NCBI RefSeq assembly: GCF_013004595.1
Contig: NZ_JABEMC010000002.1
Location: forward strand, 372,001-436,000
DNA length: 64,000 nt
Direction of reading: 5' to 3'
Source: Brevibacterium luteolum
Lineage (GTDB): Bacteria; Actinomycetota; Actinomycetes; Actinomycetales; Brevibacteriaceae
Part shown: positions 22,934-31,651 of the stretch, one piece after another
How the letters are laid out: each line of letters begins with the position of its first letter
Numbering within the stretch: the stretch's first letter is position 1
Program-made: the position numbers and the translations under genes
Notes under the pieces: model-generated
Database searches by the model: none
What the model was told of the DNA's origin: nothing
Seen by the model: the letters and a program-made list of their open reading frames with translations, nothing else

Positions 22934-23916
22934 GGGAAGTCCTTTCGGTCGACGATCAGCCGGGCGAGGGTGGCTGGTCGCAGGCGGGAGAGCAGTTCGG
23001 TGATGGTCGTCGGGTCGTTGAAGGTGTAGAAGTGCAGGCCCGGCACCCCGGCGGCGATGAGCTCGTCGACGAAACCGGCGGTGAGGTCCAGGCCGATGTC
23101 GTACTCCTCGGCTGGGCTGCGGGCTGCGGCCAGCGTCTGGGAAATGCGCGGCGGTGGCGTGAGCCCGGAGAGCCGACACATCCGCTGCAGGCGCGCGGTG
23201 CCGGTGATCGGCATGATCCCCGGGATGATCGGCAGGGTGACGCCGGCCAGCCGAGCACGCTCGGCAACAGCGGTGATGAGGGCGGAGTCGAAGAACAGCT
23301 GTGTGATGGCGAAGTCGGCGCCGTTGCGCTGCTTGGCGGCCAGCACGTCGATGTCCTCCGCCGGATGCCGTGACTCGGGATGCCCGCTCGGGTAGGCCGC
23401 CACCCCGATCGCCAGCCTGCCGCCGCACAGCCGGGCGACATGGCCCTGCTCGACCTCGCGCAGCAGTGCTACGAGCGCATCGGCGTGCGCGAGGTGCCCG
23501 CGCGGGGGAGCCGACTGCCCGGCTGCCAGATCCCCGCGGACGGCGAGGAATCCGCGCACCCCGGCGTCGATGAACCACTCGATCCACTCGATCAGCTCGC
23601 TGCGCGGGGCTGCGGTGCACGTCAGGTGGGCCAGCGGCCGCAGCCGGGTGGTCGCGGCCAGCTGCTCGATGAAGGCCGCCGTCCCCGCCGACCAGCCGGT
23701 GCCCACCGCTGAGGTGACGGCGAGGTAGTCGGGGTCGTAGGAGGCCAGCAGCTCCAGCAGCGCACCGGAGCGCTGCTGCTGGGCGGCACTGCGCGGGGGC
23801 ATGACTTCGAAGGACAGCGCCAAACGGGTCCCGGACGTCCCTGCGGCCACGCCGGCCTCCGGTGCGGCGGCCGGCGACCAGGCATCGAGGGGTGCTGAGG
23901 CGGAGATCGTGCTCAC
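22930..23916 (-). CDS. metF: 5,10-methylenetetrahydrofolate reductase
   Basis: MetF (328 aa) reduces 5,10-methylene-THF to 5-methyl-THF using FAD. It is a TIM-barrel protein with LSFEVMPPRS (catalytic Glu), HLTCTAAPRSELIEW, FLAVRGDLA and DFAITQLFFD. The start is GTG 23916, preceded by GGAAG; it overlaps the stop of the upstream oxygenase gene by four bases (GTGA). Between the FAD-binding segments the order is standard. It sits in the operon oxygenase-metF-metE, so the methyl donor and the methyl transferase are made together. Confidence 0.94.
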   Translation of the reverse strand: MSTISASAPLDAWSPAAAPEAGVAAGTSGTRLALSFEVMPPRSAAQQQRSGALLELLASYDPDYLAVTSAVGTGWSAGTAAFIEQLAATTRLRPLAHLTCTAAPRSELIEWIEWFIDAGVRGFLAVRGDLAAGQSAPPRGHLAHADALVALLREVEQGHVARLCGGRLAIGVAAYPSGHPESRHPAEDIDVLAAKQRNGADFAITQLFFDSALITAVAERARLAGVTLPIIPGIMPITGTARLQRMCRLSGLTPPPRISQTLAAARSPAEEYDIGLDLTAGFVDELIAAGVPGLHFYTFNDPTTITELLSRLRPATLARLIVDRKDFP

Positions 23917-24953
23917 TGGGCTTCCGGCGAGGCAGTCAGCAGATCGGGGTGGTGGAGTGCGGCGACGTCGGGGTGGGAGCGCAGTCGAGAGGCCAGCGCG
24001 TTCTCCCCGTAGACAGCGTGCAGCGTGTCGCGCTCATCAGCGCTCACCCCGCGCGCGGATGGGGCCAGTTCAGCAGGCAGGGTCACCTCGGGCAGGCTGG
24101 CGCGCAGGGCGGGGTTGTAGAAGAACGGCACCGAGATCCGGTCCGCACCCGGTGCGGTCGGCAGCACGCGGTGGACGGTGGCGCGCAGGTAGCCGCCCGT
24201 GGCGACTTCGAGCAGCTTGCCGATGTTGACGACGAAGGTGTTCTCGATCGGTTCGACATCGATCCACCGGTCCTCATGCAGCACCTGCAGCCCGGTGGTC
24301 CCCGGCTGCGGGTACAGCAGGGTGAGCACCCCGCCGTCGCGGTGCGCGCCGACGCCCTGGGTGATGTCCTCGGTGGCCGTGCCCGAGGCGGTGGCAGGCT
24401 CGGGTGCCGGGTAGCGGACGATCTTGATGAAGGACTCGGGGTCTTCGGCGAAGGCCGGTGCGAAGAAGTCAGCCGGCTGGCCGAGGCTCACCGCCCATTC
24501 GGACAGCAGCCGGGCTGCGACCGCACTCAGCTGGGTGTGCCAGGCGTCGGTGACGGCCCTGAGCTCCGGCAGGGCCTCCGGGTAGAGGTTCGGGCCGGTG
24601 AGCCGGTCGTAGGCGTGCAGCGGTTCGGCGACCGGTGCGCGGTGTGGGCCGATGTCGATCTGCTCGCGCCAGTCGACCAGGCCCTGGGTGCGCTCGCCGC
24701 CAGTGCGGGTGTAGCCGCGGAAGTGCGGGGAGCGGGTGTTCTCGATGGCGAGCTTGTCCTCCTCGGGCAGGGCGAAGAAGCGCTCAGCGGTCTCAAGCAG
24801 GGCGGTGAAGTCTGCGGCGGGGATGCCGTGGCCGGTGAGGTAGAAGAACCCGATCGAATGGGTGACCTCGCGCAGCTGGCGGCGGAAGTCGGCGGCCAGC
24901 TGCGGGTCGTCGGCGCGGGACAGGTCGAGGATGGGCAAGCGGGTCAGCGGCAT
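23913..24953 (-). CDS. 2-oxoglutarate/Fe(II) oxygenase, isopenicillin-N-synthase-like
   Basis: A 346-aa non-haem iron oxygenase with the N-terminal DIOX_N region (IGFFYLTGHGIP, RSPHFRGYT) and the C-terminal double-stranded beta helix. Iron ligands are His204 and Asp206 (GAHRDGG) and His261 (ATVHRVLP). Arg272-x-Ser274 (RISVPFF) is the co-substrate carboxylate site. The family oxidises diverse small molecules and the substrate cannot be read from sequence. It is the first gene of a tightly overlapping operon with metF and metE, which suggests a role in methionine or sulfur supply. TAGGAG precedes the ATG. Confidence 0.88.
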   Translation of the reverse strand: MPLTRLPILDLSRADDPQLAADFRRQLREVTHSIGFFYLTGHGIPAADFTALLETAERFFALPEEDKLAIENTRSPHFRGYTRTGGERTQGLVDWREQIDIGPHRAPVAEPLHAYDRLTGPNLYPEALPELRAVTDAWHTQLSAVAARLLSEWAVSLGQPADFFAPAFAEDPESFIKIVRYPAPEPATASGTATEDITQGVGAHRDGGVLTLLYPQPGTTGLQVLHEDRWIDVEPIENTFVVNIGKLLEVATGGYLRATVHRVLPTAPGADRISVPFFYNPALRASLPEVTLPAELAPSARGVSADERDTLHAVYGENALASRLRSHPDVAALHHPDLLTASPEAQ

Positions 24954-25026
24954 GATGGCTCCTAGGTCTGTGGGAGGACTGATGCGGAACTCACGCTAGG
25001 TCCGGGCGGCGGCCGGAGCCGGTGGG

Positions 25027-25096
25027 GATGTCACGGCACGCCTCATAGCGTCATAAACATGCCATGCAGCGTCATGAATGCGACTTCTCGCGTCAT
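25027..25096 (-). promoter_or_regulatory. 21-bp-spaced direct repeats upstream of the oxygenase-metF-metE operon
   Basis: GCGTCAT occurs at 25048-25054, 25069-25075 and 25090-25096, exactly 21 bases apart (two helical turns). A degenerate fourth copy (ATGTCAC near 25028-25034) continues the series. Read leftward, the motif is ATGACGC and a possible -10 (TATGAC) falls inside the array. It is placed 95-143 bases upstream of the operon's first start codon, as expected for a cooperatively binding regulator. Confidence 0.62.
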
Positions 25097-25114
25097 CTGC
25101 CGACGCACAGCCGG

Positions 25115-25756
25115 TCAGTCGCGCACTATGCGCTGCTCGCGAGCGGCAGCGATCGCTGCGGTGCGGTTGGAGACGCCGAGCTTGGAGTAGATGTGGTTGA
25201 GGTGAGTCTTGACGGTCGCCTCAGAGATGAACAGCTCGCTGGCGATCTCCCGGTTCGAGGTCCCGGTCGCCAGCAGCTGCAAGATCTCGATCTCCCGGTT
25301 CGACAGCGAGATGCCCGGGCTGCGCATCCGGTCGAAGAGCCGGGCGGCGATCTCCGGTGCCAGGGCGGTGCGCCCGGCAGCGGCTTCGGTGACGGCCTGC
25401 CGGATCTTCTCCGGGTCGGCATCCTTGAGCATGTAGCCCGAGGCACCGGCTTCGATTGCTGCGACGATGTCGGAGTCGGAGTCGTAGGTGGTGAGGATGA
25501 GCACCGGCAGGTCCGGGCGGGACTCCTTGAGTCTGCGGGTCGCGGTCACCCCGTCCATCCCGGCCATCTGCAGGTCCATAAGCACCACGTCGACCGGTTC
25601 GCCCAACGTCTCGGCCCGCTCGACGGCCTTGATGGCCTGCATGCCGTCGGAGGCCTCGGCGGCGACTTCGAACTCGGTGAAGCCGTTGAGCATGGCGATG
25701 AGCCCGGTGCGCACCACCGGGTGGTCATCGACGATGAGAAGGCGGATCTCCCTCAT
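25115..25756 (-). CDS. NarL/LuxR-family response regulator
   Basis: The 213-aa protein has a receiver domain (residues 1-120) with acidic pocket Asp10-Asp11, phospho-acceptor Asp61 ([13 protein letters not shown]) and the conserved Lys in YMLKDAD. A C-terminal LuxR-type helix-turn-helix follows ([22 protein letters not shown], then [15 protein letters not shown]). It is the DNA-binding output of the two-component pair with the kinase immediately upstream; the genes overlap by four bases (ATGA). The divergent FtsX-type exporter is the likely target. Confidence 0.94.
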   Translation of the reverse strand: MREIRLLIVDDHPVVRTGLIAMLNGFTEFEVAAEASDGMQAIKAVERAETLGEPVDVVLMDLQMAGMDGVTATRRLKESRPDLPVLILTTYDSDSDIVAAIEAGASGYMLKDADPEKIRQAVTEAAAGRTALAPEIAARLFDRMRSPGISLSNREIEILQLLATGTSNREIASELFISEATVKTHLNHIYSKLGVSNRTAAIAAAREQRIVRD

Positions 25757-27069
25757 GCGGTTGTCTCCAGTGGCTCGGGTGGGTGATCGCTGCCGGGTGG
25801 CAGCGGCAGGCTGACGCCGACGACGGTGCCCTTGCCGGGAGCTGATTCGACGGTGACATGGCCGCCGGCCCGGCTGATGCGCTCACGCAGCAGGCGCAGC
25901 CCGTAACCGGAGTCGGCACCGACCTCGTCGGCCGGGTCTGCCGGCAGCACGGTATCGGGGTCGAAACCGCTGCCGTTGTCGAAGACGTCGATGGTGACGG
26001 TGTTGTCGAAGAACGCCAGCGTCACCCGGGCTGCTGAGGCGTGTGCGTGGGCGGCGACGTTCGACAGCAGCGACTGCACAGACCGCACGAGTGCCGCCTC
26101 GGTCGCGGCTGAAACCGGAACCGGGTCGCCCTCGACGGCGAACGTGCACCTCAGGTCCTGCCCAGCAGCCTGGACGCGCTCCTGCGTGTCAGCGCACAGC
26201 TGCGGCAGGCGCTGGAGCAGCCGGGTGGTGCGCTGCTGGCGCGGTGTCTGCCCGGCAGCCAGATCGCGGACGAAGGCGCGGGCCTCGGCGAGATTCTCAG
26301 AGGCGGTGCGCTCGATGATGTCGATGTAGTCATCGGCAGCCTCGGGCTTGCCGCCGGCCTGCGCATCACGGGCGGCGCGGGAGACGAGCACGATGCTCGA
26401 CAGGCCCTGGGCGAGGGTGTCGTGGATCTCCTGGGCGAGGCGTTCGCGTTCGGCCAGCTGCCCGGCCTCGTGCTGGGCGGCGGCGAGTTCGCTGCGAGTG
26501 CGGATGAGCTCTTCGACCGCGCGGCGCTGATGTTCGCTCTCGGTGTAGAGGGCCTGGTAGACCAGCGACATGATGATCGCCACCCCGGCGCCGAGCAGCG
26601 GGCCGACGATGAGCGCTGGCTGCAGCTGACCGGTGTGCGCCCACTGGATGGCACCGACCGAGCAGGCGAGTGCGAGCACGGCGAAGATCGCATGCCGGGT
26701 GCGCAGGATGTGCAGGTGCAGGAAGAACAGCGGGAAGGCCAGCCAGGTGAAGTGCTCGCTCAGCGAGACGAGGCACAGCCACTGCACGGTGACCGCGGCC
26801 AGCCACATCATCGCCATGCGCTGCGGCAGACCGGCGAGCCGGCCGTCGACGCCGACGTGCTCGCTGTGGTGCTTCTCGCGCACCGTGCCGTAGACGTAGG
26901 TCGCGGCCAGCAGGACCGAGAGCACCAGGATGATCCAGCCGATGCCGTGCAGCCCGATCTCGGTCAGCGCGCGGATGAGCCCGATGCCCATGAGGAGCGC
27001 GAACCCGACATGCAGGGTCACCCGCATGGCGCGCAGCACCAGCGGAACACGGCTGTCAGGCTCGGGCAT
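25753..27069 (-). CDS. Sensor histidine kinase, HisKA_3 type
   Basis: This 438-aa kinase has an N-terminal sensor made of about five to six membrane helices with short loops (residues about 12-178), so it probably senses a signal in or at the membrane. A short coiled coil leads to the HisKA_3 dimerisation region with phospho-acceptor His216 ([16 protein letters not shown]). The C-terminal ATPase has [16 protein letters not shown] and [12 protein letters not shown]. It overlaps its response regulator by four bases and faces, across a 109-base promoter gap, the genes of an ABC exporter. That pairing is typical of cell-envelope-stress or antimicrobial-peptide systems. Confidence 0.92.
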   Translation of the reverse strand: MPEPDSRVPLVLRAMRVTLHVGFALLMGIGLIRALTEIGLHGIGWIILVLSVLLAATYVYGTVREKHHSEHVGVDGRLAGLPQRMAMMWLAAVTVQWLCLVSLSEHFTWLAFPLFFLHLHILRTRHAIFAVLALACSVGAIQWAHTGQLQPALIVGPLLGAGVAIIMSLVYQALYTESEHQRRAVEELIRTRSELAAAQHEAGQLAERERLAQEIHDTLAQGLSSIVLVSRAARDAQAGGKPEAADDYIDIIERTASENLAEARAFVRDLAAGQTPRQQRTTRLLQRLPQLCADTQERVQAAGQDLRCTFAVEGDPVPVSAATEAALVRSVQSLLSNVAAHAHASAARVTLAFFDNTVTIDVFDNGSGFDPDTVLPADPADEVGADSGYGLRLLRERISRAGGHVTVESAPGKGTVVGVSLPLPPGSDHPPEPLETTA

Positions 27070-27178
27070 AGTCCAACTCTAGCCGTGCCGCTGCGCTGTG
27101 AGAATCAATCGAATGGTTGAGGCGAAGTCCCACCGTTCTCCCGATGTGCGCACGCGCGGAAGGCGAGATCGTGGAGAT

Positions 27179-28300
27179 ATGTTCCTAGCATTTCGTGAGA
27201 TCAAGTTCGCCAAGGGCCGCTTCGCCCTCATGGCCGCAGTCGTCGCGCTCATCAGCGTGCTGCTCATCATGCTCTCCGGGCTCACCGCCGGCCTGGCCCG
27301 CCAGTCCACCTCGGCGATCGCCGAGCTGCCGGCCTCGATGGTGGCCTTCGGCAGCGGCAGCGAGGATGAGGAGGTCGACGACCCGTCCTATACCCAGTCC
27401 CGCGTCACCACCGATCAGGTCGACGCCTGGCAGTCGACGGCTGGTGTCTCCGGTGCCGAACCGCTGGGCATCGTGCAGTCCCGCCTGGAACTCGACACCT
27501 CCACCCAGGCCGCCGGCTTCGCCGCCGAACCGGGCTCGGGCATCGCACCCGATGCGCTGCGCGCCGAGACCATCGTGCTGAGCGAGGAACTCGCCACCGA
27601 GCTGTCAGCCAAGACCGGTGACATCGTCACCTTCGGCGGCACCGAGCTCGAGGTCGCCGGCACGATCCCCGACCAGTGGTACTCCCACACCCCGGTCGCC
27701 TGGATCGACCTGGCGACGTGGAAGTCCATCACCCATATCTCCGACCCCGAGGTGGCAGGCACCGTCGTGCTCGCCAACGTCACCGACACCTCGGTCGCGG
27801 CAGCTGGCAGCCAAACCGCCGGCACCGACGTCGACGACGTCCGGGCTGAGGCCGACGACAGGGCCGGCACCGTGTCGATGACGCCGAAGGAGAGCTTCTC
27901 CGCGCTGGCCTCATACAGCTCGGAGAACGGCTCGCTGACCCTCATTCAGGCGTTCCTCTACGGCATCTCCGCCCTTGTCGTCGCTGCGTTCCTCAGCGTG
28001 TGGACGATCCAGCGGACTCGTGAGATCGCCGTGGTCAAGGCACTCGGCGGCTCCACCCGCTATGTGCTCGGCGACGCGCTCGGCCAGGCGCTCATCGTGC
28101 TCGGCATCGGCGTCATCGCCGGCGGCATCATCGGCATCGCAGCGGGCCTGGCACTGTCCTCGGTCGCACCGTTCACCGTCAGCCCGGCGACCACGCTGCT
28201 GCCGATGGCAGGCGTCATCGGCATCGGCCTCATCGCCGCCGCCTTCGCCGTCCGCCGCGTCACCCGCGTCGACCCGCTTCTCGCACTGGGAGGAAACTGA
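27179..28300 (+). CDS. ABC transporter permease, FtsX/MacB type
   Basis: A 373-aa permease with one N-terminal membrane helix (about residues 15-37), a large extracytoplasmic domain (about 38-265) and three C-terminal helices ending RRVTRVDPLLALGGN. That is the FtsX/MacB arrangement. The chosen ATG 27179 (MFLAFREIKFAKGRFALM) matches the conserved family start; an upstream in-frame ATG would add 27 basic residues. GGAG lies very close to the ATG, so initiation may be inefficient or depend on other signals. The stop overlaps the ATPase start (TGATG). Divergent from the two-component genes. Confidence 0.88.
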   Translation: MFLAFREIKFAKGRFALMAAVVALISVLLIMLSGLTAGLARQSTSAIAELPASMVAFGSGSEDEEVDDPSYTQSRVTTDQVDAWQSTAGVSGAEPLGIVQSRLELDTSTQAAGFAAEPGSGIAPDALRAETIVLSEELATELSAKTGDIVTFGGTELEVAGTIPDQWYSHTPVAWIDLATWKSITHISDPEVAGTVVLANVTDTSVAAAGSQTAGTDVDDVRAEADDRAGTVSMTPKESFSALASYSSENGSLTLIQAFLYGISALVVAAFLSVWTIQRTREIAVVKALGGSTRYVLGDALGQALIVLGIGVIAGGIIGIAAGLALSSVAPFTVSPATTLLPMAGVIGIGLIAAAFAVRRVTRVDPLLALGGN

Positions 28301-29046
28301 TGACCACCATCCTGCAGACCACGAACACCCAGACCACCTCCGGCGCTCCTGCGCTTGAGCTGGAGCGCATCACCCTGACCTACCCGGACGGCACCGGCAC
28401 GGTCACCGCGCTCGATGACGTCAGCCTGACCCTGACACCGGGCACCGTCACCGCGATTGTCGGCCCGTCCGGTTCGGGCAAGTCGAGCCTGCTGGCTGTC
28501 GGTTCGACACTCGTGACGCCGACCTCCGGTGTGGTGCGCATCGACGGCACCGACGTCGGACGCCTCAAGGAGTCCGAGCGCAGCCGGCTGCGCCGCGAGA
28601 AGATCGGCATCGTCTTCCAGCAGCCGAACCTGCTGGAGTCGCTTACCGCCGTCGAGCAGCTCATCATCACCGACAAGCTGCGCGGCACGGGCGGCGGGGA
28701 TGACACCCGCAAGCGGGCTGAGGCACTGCTCGAACGCGTCGGCTTAGCCGATGCCGCCAGGCGCCGGCCTCACCAGCTCTCCGGTGGTCAGCGGCAGCGC
28801 GTCAACATCGCCCGCGCCCTCATGGGCGATCCGAGCGTGCTGCTCGTCGATGAGCCGACCGCTGCTCTCGACCACGACCGGTCGGAGGCGATCATGGACC
28901 TGCTGTGTCAGGTGACGAAGGAGTTCAGCGTCGCCACCGTCATCGTCACCCATGACACTGAGTTCCTGCCGAAGACCGATGTCGTGGCCACGATGCGCGA
29001 CGGCAAGCTCTCGGAGCCGGAGTGCGCTGCCGCTGCAGCGTGCTGA
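28300..29046 (+). CDS. ABC transporter ATPase, LolD/MacB type
   Basis: The 248-aa ATPase pairs with the FtsX-type permease. It shows Walker A GPSGSGKSS, the Q-loop VFQQPNLLESLT, signature LSGGQRQRVNIARAL, Walker B VLLVDEPTAALD and the H-loop VTHD. These follow the MacB/LolD subfamily that drives mechanotransmission or lipoprotein and peptide export rather than uptake. No substrate-binding or periplasmic adaptor gene is present. It ends in an alanine/cysteine-rich tail. A defence role against an envelope-active compound is inferred from the linked two-component system. Confidence 0.9.
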   Translation: MTTILQTTNTQTTSGAPALELERITLTYPDGTGTVTALDDVSLTLTPGTVTAIVGPSGSGKSSLLAVGSTLVTPTSGVVRIDGTDVGRLKESERSRLRREKIGIVFQQPNLLESLTAVEQLIITDKLRGTGGGDDTRKRAEALLERVGLADAARRRPHQLSGGQRQRVNIARALMGDPSVLLVDEPTAALDHDRSEAIMDLLCQVTKEFSVATVIVTHDTEFLPKTDVVATMRDGKLSEPECAAAAAC

Positions 29047-29127
29047 CCCGGTCGGCACTGCAGCCTGAGGCGGCCCCGGCGCTGACCCAGCGGCGGCAGC
29101 CCGACTGGGCTGAAGCAGAGCGATCTG

Positions 29128-31467
29128 TCAGCCGAGCTGCCGGATGACCCGGGCCGGAACTCCGGCTGCGAGTGCACCGGCGGGGACATCCTCAGTGACG
29201 ACGGCACCGGCGCCGATCACGGCATCATTGCCGATCGTCACGCCCGGGCAGATGGTCACTCCGCCGCCGAGCCACACGTTGTCGCCGATCGAGATCGGCT
29301 CAGCTGATTCGCGCCCGGTCCGCCGCGCGCCGGGTTCCAGCGGATGGATCGGGGTGAGAAGCTGGACGTTCGGCCCGATCTGGCAGTCGGCACCGATGCT
29401 GATCGGCGCGACGTCCAGGGCAGTCAGCTGCGCGCCGATGTACGTGCGCTCGCCGATGCTGATGTTGCTGCCGTAGTCGATGGTGAACGGCGGGCGCACC
29501 TCGACGTCAGCACCGACGGTGCCGAACACAGCCTCCAGGCGCGTGCGCACGAGGCGCGCATCGACCTCGGCGCCGGAATAGAACGCCTCCGCGTAGGCGT
29601 GCGCCCGCCCGGTCGCGGTCCGGTGACTGCTGGCCAATGCTGGGTTGTCGGCTGCGATGTACCAACCGGTGGCAGCCGGCAGCACCGCCTCAGCTGCCCG
29701 AGACGAGGCGACCGCCACCTCGGGTGCGGGCCCGCCAGCGGGGGAGGAGGCAGAATCGGCGGTCTGGTTGCGGGCCCCGGTCACAGAGTGGGCAGCGGCA
29801 TCGACGTCACCGCTGGTGAGTTCCGCCAACTCGGCCATATCGCCGACGACGACGAGCTTGAACCGGGCACGGGACATACCGACGTACATCATCTCCCTGG
29901 CCCGCTGCGGGTCGCGGAAACCGTTGGCGCACAGCACGACGACCTCGCGGTCGAGGCCCTTGAAGCCGAGCACGTGACCGTAGAAGGCGTCCGTGCCGGC
30001 GAAGAACGCATCCCAGTAGGCGGCGAAGCCCTCGATTGCGACGACCTCGCGCTGCACCGGATGCCTCGGACCGGTCGTCAGCAGTGCGATCTGGTTCAGC
30101 TCCCAGTCCCCCGAGTCGGCAATCCGGGCGAGCACATCGTCGGCGGTCTCGAGCGCCGCGTCTGTGGGCACGTCGACGAACTCGACGCGCTCACCGCCGT
30201 GCAGCCGCACGATCTGGGGTTCGGAGGCGAGCCCGGCGATCGACTCGACGATCGTGTCGGCATTGCGCAGATTCTCACCCAGATAGAACGGGTTCATGGT
30301 GATCGGTGCCGCGCCGTCCCGGTCGAAGATCCGCTGATGTTCGTCAGTGAAGGCGTAGAGAATGCCGGTCGCCGGTGCGCGCAGGCACGACTCGACAGCC
30401 TGCCACCAGATGTCAGAGAAATCCTGGCCCTCGTCGACGATGATCGCATCGAACAGGTCGGCAGGATCACGTTCACCGGCGAGTTTGCGCAGCCGCTGAG
30501 GCAGCGCGACCTCCCAGTAGTGCGAGTCGTCATCGGCACCCGGCTGCGCGCCCCACTGCAGCGGCAGGTCATGGAACAGGCCGACATATGCCGGGCGCTC
30601 AGGCGGCGCCCACTGGGCGATCGTGAGCTGCATGAACCGGGCCAGGCCACGCGAATAGCACATCACTGCCACACGTAGCCCCTCCCGTGTGAGCTGGCGA
30701 GCCTTGAGCAGCGCCAGGTGCGTCTTGCCCGAGCCGGGGCCCCCGCTGAGCTCAGCCCGCGTCTGGTAGCGCAGCACCGACAGGATCCGCTCCTGTTCGG
30801 CTGTCAGCGCATTCGAGCGGCTGTCGAGTTCAGCCGCACGCAGCCGGGAGGTCTCAGCCGCCTGATGAGTCTGGCGCAACTGGCGAGACAGCAGCTCCAG
30901 CTGCTGGGCAGACAGCGGCGCAGTCTCGCTGTAGTAGGTGCGCAGGGCGGCTTCGATGCGCGCGCCGATGCTGCCGAGATCCTGCCCGTCGATGAGCAGA
31001 TCGCGCGGGGCATCGGGCACACTCGTCCAGTCCCGCAGGCTGCTGAACGGCAGGCTGGCCATCTGCACCATCCGACCTGCACCGGTGCTCAGCCGGTTGC
31101 GCAGCCACCGGCCGAGCGCGTGCTTGGCACGCATCGCCTGCTCCAGCGGCGAGATCTGCAGCTGGGCAGACCCGTGCCGGCCGGCGGTGCACCACCGGCC
31201 CTCGCGCATCGACACCTGCCCGCCTTTGACCTCGAGGACGACGATGCCCAGACCTGGCCACAGGATGAGCATGTCGATCTCGACGTCGAGGTCTGCGCTG
31301 GTGATCCGCTGCCCGCAGATGACTGTGACCTCCTCCGGCAGCTGCTCGCGCAGGCGGCGCAGCACCACCGCCTCGGCAGTGGAGGCATCATGCGGCTCAC
31401 CGAGCACACGCGGGCCGGTGTCGTTCGTCTGGGTTGGAGGGTGGAGGCCAGAGGCGGTTTCGGACAT
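29128..31467 (-). CDS. NERD nuclease-like / UvrD-type helicase fused to a hexapeptide acetyltransferase
   Basis: This 779-aa protein combines three parts. Residues about 25-150 form a NERD domain with nuclease-like residues Asp65 (EIDMLIL) and Glu79-x-Lys81 (VLEVKGG). Residues about 215-550 are a superfamily-1 helicase: Walker A 243-249 (GPGSGKT), Walker B 345-349 (DEGQD), GENLRN, and motif VI YVGMSRARFKLVVVG. An Ala/Ser/Gly linker (about 553-598) leads to residues 600-779, a left-handed beta-helix sugar O-acetyltransferase of maltose/galactoside type (GWYIAADNPAL, NVWLGGGVTICPGVTIGN; catalytic His708 in TPIHP). No stop separates the parts. An internal GTG at 29685 could start the acetyltransferase alone. 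A helicase with an acetyltransferase tail is unusual. Confidence 0.85.
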   Translation of the reverse strand: MSETASGLHPPTQTNDTGPRVLGEPHDASTAEAVVLRRLREQLPEEVTVICGQRITSADLDVEIDMLILWPGLGIVVLEVKGGQVSMREGRWCTAGRHGSAQLQISPLEQAMRAKHALGRWLRNRLSTGAGRMVQMASLPFSSLRDWTSVPDAPRDLLIDGQDLGSIGARIEAALRTYYSETAPLSAQQLELLSRQLRQTHQAAETSRLRAAELDSRSNALTAEQERILSVLRYQTRAELSGGPGSGKTHLALLKARQLTREGLRVAVMCYSRGLARFMQLTIAQWAPPERPAYVGLFHDLPLQWGAQPGADDDSHYWEVALPQRLRKLAGERDPADLFDAIIVDEGQDFSDIWWQAVESCLRAPATGILYAFTDEHQRIFDRDGAAPITMNPFYLGENLRNADTIVESIAGLASEPQIVRLHGGERVEFVDVPTDAALETADDVLARIADSGDWELNQIALLTTGPRHPVQREVVAIEGFAAYWDAFFAGTDAFYGHVLGFKGLDREVVVLCANGFRDPQRAREMMYVGMSRARFKLVVVGDMAELAELTSGDVDAAAHSVTGARNQTADSASSPAGGPAPEVAVASSRAAEAVLPAATGWYIAADNPALASSHRTATGRAHAYAEAFYSGAEVDARLVRTRLEAVFGTVGADVEVRPPFTIDYGSNISIGERTYIGAQLTALDVAPISIGADCQIGPNVQLLTPIHPLEPGARRTGRESAEPISIGDNVWLGGGVTICPGVTIGNDAVIGAGAVVTEDVPAGALAAGVPARVIRQLG

Positions 31468-31582
31468 GCGCGGTCTCTCTGCTGGGACGATCTGCTCACC
31501 GTGAGGCCGGCAGCGCCCACCGGCTGCGGCACTCGCCCTCAGCGTAACCCGTTCGACATCCAGCAGCAGCCCGAGACAGCGC

Positions 31583-31613
31583 AGCGCCCCTGCTCATCAC
31601 GAGCAGGGGCGCT
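31583..31613. terminator. Stem-loop between the membrane-protein gene and the helicase gene
   Basis: AGCGCCCCTGCTC (31583-31595) pairs perfectly with GAGCAGGGGCGCT (31601-31613), 5-base loop. It follows the leftward gene at 31652-32548 and precedes the leftward helicase gene, so it probably terminates the former. No T-run. Confidence 0.7.
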
Positions 31614-31651
31614 GGTGTCCTCACCCGAGGCTCACCTCCGGAGCGGGGAGA

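Noticed and set aside
22934..23620. N-terminal extension of metE to over 1000 residues
   Set aside because: It reads through metF in another frame; the TTG at 22933 has a ribosome site and gives normal MetE length.
24954..25114. Cobalamin or SAM riboswitch before the met operon
   Set aside because: No B12-box or S-box core was recognised; the region instead holds phased direct repeats.
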